Assembly (NCBI RefSeq): GCF_036898095.1
Contig: NC_090766.1
Location: 42,718,165 to 42,782,164 of the forward strand
Origin: Palaemon carinicauda
Lineage: Eukaryota > Arthropoda > Malacostraca > Decapoda > Palaemonidae
Direction: 5' to 3'
Length of the DNA stretch: 64,000 nucleotides
The notes under the pieces are model-generated. The model saw only the letters and a list, made by a program, of their open reading frames with translations. It did not search any database and was not told where the DNA came from. A program made the position numbers and the translations under genes. Below, in pieces: positions 57,727 to 64,000 of the stretch; the stretch's first letter is position 1; every line of letters starts with the position of its first letter.

Positions 57727-58080
57727 ATTGACGGGACAGTATTAAATTGTAAAACTGAATGTTTATTGAAATCGAGTAAAAAAAGTCCGAAATCGGCTCT
57801 TTTTACGGGAATGATTACATGACGGGTCCTTAAAAACTACAAACTTAACGAAGGGGTAAATATGTAGATTGACGGGACAGTATTAAATTGTAAAACCGAA
57901 TGATATTATGACGTGTCCTTAAAAACTACAACCTTAACGAAGGGGTAAATATGTTTATTGACGGGACAGTATTAAATTGTAAAACCGAATGATATTATGA
58001 CGTGTCCTTAGAAACTACAAACTTAACGAAGGGGTAAATATGTAGATTGACGGGACAGTATTAAATTGTAAAACCGAAGG
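57727..58080 (+). repeat. 89-base tandem repeat
   Basis: Copies start attgacgggacagtattaaa at 57,868, 57,957 and 58,046 (exactly 89 bases apart) with a variant copy at 57,727. Each contains gacgtgtccttaraaactac and cttaacgaaggggtaaatat. Single copies recur at about 60,185-60,265 and, decayed, at 62,195-62,270, both upstream of Merlin sequences. Confidence 0.93.
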
Positions 58081-58084
58081 TTCA

Positions 58085-58408
58085 TGGATGTCGGAAATGT
58101 GCGAGAAAAATGGACAACTAACCCAAAATTCCCCTCCTAACCTGTCCTACAAGCCATGTCCTTACCTTCATCGTGAACTAAAATGGGGGGGCTACGCCCC
58201 CCTGCGACCCCCCAAACACTGTTGCTAACATACAAACCCCACAAACCAAACCTAACCAATCCTAGTAGTTCCCAGGTCACTACCCCTACCCGGGGGCAAG
58301 CCCCCGGACCCCCTTCGTAAGTCTCTCACCTACAGAAAAGAAGCTTTGGGCAGCACTCAAAATTATATCTAATCCACATGATCATATTCTAGGTTATTCA
58401 GGCTTACC
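58085..58408. other. Merlin 3' flank
   Basis: Contains cctgtcctacaagccatgtc and cccctgcgaccccccaaaca, inverted matches to the unit at 48,892-49,329 and 60,667-60,866, and a gtagttcccaggtcactacc block shared with 61,020-61,400. Confidence 0.6.
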
Positions 58409-59720
58409 TTAAATTTCGTAATCGCTAAAACCAAAATCCTCCGGTTCTTGGTCCTTCAACCTCTTCTGGGGTGGAGGATTATGAGGAGGACTTGAACTTT
58501 TGCGACTAGTGGAAGGTCGGGCGTCGTTAGCTGAAGAACGGCTGCTGGATGGACGAACGTTACTTGGAGGAGGACTTGACCTTTTGCGACTAGTGGAAGG
58601 TCGGGCGTCGTTAGCTGAAGAACGGCTGCTGGATGGACGAACGTTACTTGGCCGAACGTTAGAGGGAATCGGCAAGTAGAGAGGACTGGCTTTGAGCGGG
58701 TACACGCGCTTGATGAGCTGTACAAATGCCCTGAACGGACATACGGAGTTTTCTATATATCGCTTCCTGATACAGTACTCCGCGAAATAGCTTTCGTACA
58801 ACGATTTCTGGGTACCGAATCTTGGTAGCACGCTCCTTTTGAGAACCCGCCATTGCGATTCTATAGTGTTCGTATGTACGGTCGGGTCATTAGGATCAAC
58901 GAAGTTAACACTGGTTTACAGTAAAATGTTTAAAATCATGGTCTTTGACTTTGCCATATCCTTTCCAGCAATCGGAAATGATAGTGGTCCCGGGAAGAAC
59001 GTGCTCTTTGAGCGCCGAGATCAACGTTTCCGCGTTACGTTTCTTAACCACTTTGAAAAAGGTCTCGCGTGTTTCCCGGTCAATGCCCCCAAAGACCCAG
59101 GTTCCTTCGACTTCATGCCCGATGTTATACTTCCTCTTGCCGAACTTGCTCTCGTCCACTTCCACAATGTGCCCTGGTCCACCAATTTTCTTATTGTCCA
59201 AAATCAACACTTGTTCACACACTCCTCGGCAAAAGTTGTACCAGTCAACGAGAGTGTGAGAACCAAGGTGTTGGGTCTTCAATTCAACACAGTATTGAGG
59301 ATAACGATGAACCCAACAACACGTGAGGAGAATATCACGTTCTTCGAGGTGTGAGCCCTCAAAGAATGATTTATGCCGCATTGTGAACTTTCGGCGACAC
59401 TTGCGGTTCCTACACCTCCAGAAATAATTGGATTTTCCATTGCCCACATTGCAGCCATCACGCATGAGGGCCACATCACCTGTTTTACACTTTTTACATG
59501 TACCTCTAAAATCCCCTAAGAGGCCTTCTCGAAATAAATAGTGAAAGAATTCGGGGGTAACACGAGTGAAATCATGTAGCTGTAAAACTCCGAGAGTCTT
59601 AATTGCATCAAGCTGATCAATACTGGAGATAAACTCGAAAATATCACTCACAGAGAAACTATACGGAACAGGTCTATCCATCACGGCGGTTAGAGCTGGA
59701 AAGGGTCGGCTGTAGGTCAA
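58409..59720 (-). pseudogene. Merlin-superfamily (ISXO2/IS1595-like) DDE transposase, one frameshift
   Basis: Cut-and-paste transposase. The 58,905-59,720 frame (271 codons) has an N-terminal region (MDRPVPYSFSVSDIFEFISS), a zinc ribbon (CKKCKTGD...CRNRKCRRKF), then catalytic-domain blocks IVEVDESKFGKRKYNIGHEV, WVFGGIDRETRETFFKVV and TTIISDCWKGYGK, giving the first two acidic residues. It stops at HFTVNQC. The next block (TNTIESQWRVLKRSVLPRFG), with the expected third-position Glu, is in another frame just downstream. A small indel near 58,918 separates them; otherwise both frames are clean, so decay is recent. The tail is Ser/Arg/Pro-rich with a duplication. Confidence 0.88.
58485..58655 (-). 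repeat. 84-base tandem duplication in the Merlin C-terminus
   Basis: cttgaacttttgcgactagt at 58,491 and cttgaccttttgcgactagt at 58,575 mark two copies 84 bases apart, differing by few bases. They encode 28 residues each (PSNVRPSSSRSSANDARPST then SRKxSSPP). Confidence 0.95.
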
Positions 59721-59759
59721 TCTCGGGTCATGGGGGGGGGGATTAAAAATTTGAAATCA

Positions 59760-60390
59760 CGCGGCCCACGAAAGGGTTAGTTCGGTTGCTTTGTTTGACA
59801 CTGGCTTTATCTGACGAAATATCTAAACTAGATGCTGGATAACCTAACCTTTGTTTGTATATAAAACAAAATAGTATTCAGCATAATTTTGGGACGATTT
59901 CGAAAGAAATAACAATCTTAACAAGAGATTAAAATGGAAATTGTTGAAATTAGCGAAAACATACGTACGAACATCGAAAACTGTTCATGCTTGCGCGACC
60001 AGCTGATATGCGAATCGAGCGCCGCCAAACGGGTGTTATTATAATCAGGCAGGAAACAATGATTGCGGGAAATTTTACGACCGAGTAAGTTGGCCGTGGC
60101 TTCAGCGTACGACGCATTGTAACGGCCTTTTTCTAACATAACATTTCATGATAAATATCCAAGCAGTATCAAATGTCACTAAACATGACGTGTCCTTATA
60201 AACTACATACTTAACTAAGGGGTAAATATGTAGATTGACGGGACAGTATTAATTTGTAAAACCGAACGTTTCTTAGACTGGGATGACACGGGCTCTGTCT
60301 ATCGGGAAAGTTGGAAACTAAGCAGGAGCTACCCGTGACTTGCGTACGGACCATGCTGAACTTAGAAAATATTGCCGTGGTAAAGGTAAA
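59760..60390. other. Merlin 5' flank
   Basis: Aligned with 61,770-62,390: both have tggataacctaacctttg-like, aatcttaacaag, gattagcgaaaacata, and a conserved block (actcggcaggagctatccgt type; here aactaagcaggagctacccg) followed by cggaccatgctga and gccrtggtaaaggtaaa. Probably the transposon's 5' non-coding end. Confidence 0.65.
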
Positions 60391-60666
60391 TTGTGTTATT
60401 AGTCAAAACGATAAATTAACATCATATTATGGTAAGTTAGAAAATTGTAAAGAACATCAACCCCATAATGAAATACGATTTGGCTAGTAATAAGAAAGAT
60501 ATCCCTGTCCCCATAAACGGCAGACACCCCAACTTATCTAACCCAGCCTAGATCCTGGGTCACAACTCAGACCTCCTTCCCAGGTCACCCCTAGCCAGAT
60601 TTGGGAGCCTTTGTATATCAGCGGCCAGTGCCTCACACGATTAAAAATGAACATCTAATCTAAACT

Positions 60667-60866
60667 GGGGTGTATGTATGATAGTGGCCACCTGTATGTA
60701 TTGTCTAACTTAGAATACAGCAGTGAAACGGGGGTCGCAAGGGGACGTTAGCTCCCCCGATAGGTAAGGAGACAGCTTGTAGGTTAGGTTAGGGGGGAAG
60801 GTATCGGTTAATTAATGTCTTTTTAATGAACGCATGAGGAACTGGCCACTGATATACAAAGGCTCC
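60667..60866 (+). repeat. Third copy of the 190-219 base unit
   Basis: Same start (ggggtgtatgtatgatagtg) and end (actgatatacaaaggctcc) as 48,892-49,329. Its end sequence also occurs inverted at 60,606-60,660, and its first half inverted at 60,870-60,990. Confidence 0.88.
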
Positions 60867-60999
60867 CCTAAATTTTAACCTACAGTCCGTGTCCTTACCT
60901 ACTTGCCTAACGGAGGCCAACGCCCCCTGCGACCCCCCCTTACACTGCCGTATTGTATGTTAGACAATTATATATACAGGTGGCCGCTATCATTTTATA

Positions 61000-61430
61000 C
61001 ACTCCCAGATTTGTAAAAGGCCACAGAACCTAACCTACCAGTTCCCAGGTCACAATCCCTAGCTGGGGCAAGCCCCTGGACCCCCTTCTCAGGTCACAAC
61101 CCCTAGCCAGATTTGTTAAAGACCACAACCAAACAGATGTACCTAACTTAACCTGCTAGTTCCCAGGTCACAACTCGTACCCCCTTCCTAGGTCACAACC
61201 TCTAGCCAGATTTGTAAAAAGCCACAGATCCTAACCTACTACAGTAGTTCCCGGGGTCACAACCCTTGGCTGGGGTAAGCCCCCGGACCCCATTCCCAGG
61301 TTACAGCCCCTTGCCAGATTTGTAAAGGCCACAGAACCTAAAAAAACCTCCTAACCTAACTTAATAGTTCCCAGGTCACAACCCCTAGACGCATTCCCCG
61401 TTCCGAGGTCACAAACTAAAAAAAATTAAT
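61000..61430 (+). repeat. Degenerate tandem repeat, period about 100 bases
   Basis: Four to five copies of cagatttgtaaaaggccaca, gaacctaacctacc and agttcccaggtcacaacccc. Additional single blocks at 57,580-57,620, 58,262-58,320 and 60,560-60,605. Confidence 0.85.
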
Positions 61431-61559
61431 CCTAACAGTATGATAAAGTGAATTATAAATAAATCTTTCCTACACAATAAAAGGGATTTGCAGTATCTAA
61501 ATTATATCTTGACCACATCGTAATAAAAATGTTATTAGAGATTACCTTTATGTGAATTT

Positions 61560-62390
61560 GTTACAACAATTGCGGTTCCTGCACCTCCAATTATAAAAGA
61601 TTGTCCCCAAAGCATTAAGCTGATAGATATGAGTAATAAATTCGACCACATCACTCAAAGAAAAACTATACGCCTTACGATTGGTGATCACAGAATTTAG
61701 CGATGGAAAGGCCGACCTCGATCAGGTCAATCTTGGGTTGCGGGTTGGGTTACAAAATTTGAAATCGCCTGGCCAACATTAGCAGGCTTACAATTGCACG
61801 GAAAAGAAAGGGTAGTTCGGGTGGGCTGATTGACTCTGGCTCAATTCTAAACATCTTGACTGGATGTTGCCTACCTTAACCTTTGGTTGTATACATAACA
61901 AATTAAGTGTTTGGCATAATTCCAAGACGTGTTTCAATGAACTACAATCTTAACAAGTTGGTAAGGTTGTAGATTGTTGGGATTAGCAAAAACATAAGTC
62001 CTAACATCACTAAATGTTCAATCTTGCGCCACCCAACGGGAGTCATTTTAGTCAGGCAGGAAGCGATGCTTGGGGGAAATTGTTCGATAGAGTAACTAGG
62101 CCGTAGCTTCAGCAACGGATGCATTATAATGACTTTTACCCTACCTAACATTTCATGATTATTACAGCAGTATTAAATGCAGCTGTACAGGATGTGTCCC
62201 AACCAATTAAAAACTTAACAGAGTGGTAAGAATGTATATGGATGGGACAGTATTAATAGGACAAACGAACTCTTCATAACCAGGGACAATAAGGGCTCGA
62301 TCTATCGTGAAATTTTGAAACTCGGCAGGAGCTATCCGTGACTTGTGTGCGGACCATGCTGAAAATATTGCCATGGTAAAGGTAAATCCT
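61560..62390 (-). pseudogene. Decayed second Merlin copy, N-terminal part
   Basis: Minus strand encodes AYSFSLSDVVEFITHIYQLN, matching PYSFSVSDIFEFISSIDQLD of the copy at 58,905-59,720, and the flank matches 59,760-60,390. The catalytic domain is absent: below 61,560 only ttgcggttcctgcacctcca (part of the zinc-ribbon coding strand) remains. Confidence 0.72.
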
Positions 62391-62399
62391 AATATGTGA

Positions 62400-64000
62400 A
62401 ATGTTAAAATAACTTTATATTCTGGTGTCACCATAATAAAGAACATTTTCCCCTTAAAAAAGGATTTGATAAGTAATAAGAAAGATGTAGCCTGTCAGAG
62501 TGTAAAGTATTTTAAGTACTAGGCCATGGAGCGGCACTGAAATGTGATCTGCTCATCAGAGTATATGAACAAGGGGATAGTTAAATCTCTTGCAAATTTT
62601 TGGTAAACAAAAGCTGTAGTGTATTGTTTCATTGCTATTACTGGGTTTGGATTACGGTACCTTTTTTATGATTTTTTTTTATATGACTTGGAAATGAATT
62701 TTAAAAAATAATTATATAAAATTAGACGTTTATAGTGTACTGTGTATTTTTTGGTGTTTCAAGTTACTTTACTAATGTATTAATAACTAAGCCCAATGCA
62801 GTCCCATAGCTTTTCAGATAAGTAGTTAGCAAAAAATATGGTCCATGTAAGTGACTTGAAATTGTTTCATAATTAGTTGTAATTCATATCTCATCCTTAG
62901 GATGGGTTATTGATCTGCAGTGGCTAGGTTCGCTTGCAAATATCATTGCTTCTCTGTCTGGTGTTTTTTTTTTTTGAATGAAGAATGGATATGTAGTCAT
63001 GCACTGGATGCCAATCATGCAAGTTGTTTTTGGACTACTGTACCTATAAATACACGAGAAATGCCTCTTCATTCCGAGAGGGAAATAGCCACTTGTCTGG
63101 TAGGTTCCCAAATCTAAAGATATATCTACCAAACCGAAACTAGATCTTTCAATTTGTTGGCATCGCATTTGAAGATATTGGAAATAGATAGGTAAGAAAG
63201 TCTCTCGTAACTGAAAATTTCTTCGATTGAAGATTGCATATGGCTGCTAATTCCGTAACGGAAAATTGAAAGTCAGACTCTGGTCCAGGAACATCACCTG
63301 TCTATGATTTTATGAACTTTCTTGGAGCTTACTCTGCTAGGGAGGTACATCAGAACTAGAATTAGTCAAATAAAGAAAGTTTAAAATAAAATGGGAATTT
63401 TAATAGGATATCAGGTTATTAGTAGTTGCCTACTGTATGTTATGGTGTTCAGAACTGTGGGTTTGAAGAGATCTGTATACATGTCCCCGTATAGTCTAGC
63501 ATAATATAGTACGACTTTCCAAGACCTAATTTTGAAGAAACTTACGTATTGCTTGGACGGCTACATAATTAGACAAACTACAATACAGTATGTCCGTTTT
63601 GTGTTGAAATAGGGTTTTATAAAACTGTTTTAATTCTGTCCATAGTAGTCTCATAGTATCATGAAATGAAAACGATTCCAACATTCATGATATCCATTGT
63701 TTACCATTCATAAGATGATCTAGGCTACTATTTGTGCTTTCCTAATCAGCTGATTAAGACAAACTAACAAAGGATGATTTTCCCTTAAACCTGATTTTTT
63801 ATACAGGTGTTACAAAGCAGATTTATAATATTACTATGTAAATCTATATCGCTGACTCATATCGAGAATATTTTAGTGTGTATACCTTGTTAAAAGTTTA
63901 ACACTTTAGTCTAGGTAGGCCCGCTTGTGGTAGAGGAAATATTAGATAAATGGACTTCTCCAGGGCTCAAAGATTAATTAAAAAGATATTGTCTAGTATA
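62400..64000. other. AT-rich sequence, nothing recognised
   Basis: No ORF with domain similarity, no tandem array and no repeat shared with the rest of the window. It may be intergenic DNA or an intron of a neighbouring gene. Confidence 0.5.

Noticed and set aside
58839..59354. Plus-strand frame of 171 codons
   Set aside because: Antisense to the Merlin transposase, whose zinc ribbon and DDE motifs are on the minus strand.
60262..60380. Structured RNA gene suggested by a conserved block near aagcaggagctacccgtgac
   Set aside because: I could not match it to any snRNA, 5S or tRNA pattern, and it recurs beside both Merlin copies, so a transposon end is likelier.

Overview
The window is eukaryotic, AT-rich and crowded with transposons. 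It most resembles an arthropod genome, probably a decapod crustacean: DIRS-type tyrosine-recombinase retroelements, CR1/Jockey- and RTE-like LINEs with microsatellite tails, and Merlin (ISXO2/IS1595-like) DNA transposons, in introns of 5-13 kb. The organism cannot be fixed from sequence alone.

One host gene is clear. A ZNF622/REI1-type zinc-finger gene (cytoplasmic 60S ribosome maturation) lies on the minus strand from its start codon at 49,799 to at least 4,377. Seven coding exons can be read with GT/AG boundaries and compatible phases: 49,620-49,799; 36,127-36,256; 30,330-30,400; 24,679-24,799; 24,473-24,564; 16,864-17,034; 4,377-4,551. The conserved C-terminal part is not in the window and should lie beyond position 1. 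Exon 4 looks like a duplicate of exon 2 and adds a zinc finger that the human protein lacks.

Transposons fill the introns. Intron 6 (4,552-16,863) holds a three-level nest: an RTE-like LINE interrupted by a TAA-tailed repeat, itself interrupted by DIRS element A (about 5,174-11,764). Element A keeps inverted terminal repeats and the internal complementary region typical of DIRS. Intron 5 (17,035-24,472) holds a fragmented minus-strand DIRS with two LINE/SINE-like insertions. Intron 3 holds an RTE-like LINE, a DIRS gag fragment and a CR1-like LINE. Intron 2 holds a plus-strand DIRS fused head-on to a minus-strand DIRS fragment. Intron 1 (36,257-49,619) holds a pile of DIRS copies and a Merlin fragment.

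Upstream of the gene (49,800-64,000) are LINE fragments, a perfect palindrome of about 400 bp around an AT repeat, a foldback element, and a Merlin transposase gene with one frameshift, a 28-residue C-terminal tandem duplication and a second decayed copy 2 kb away. The last 1.5 kb shows nothing recognisable. All transposon coding regions seen are broken, so the ZNF622-like gene is the only intact-looking coding unit.
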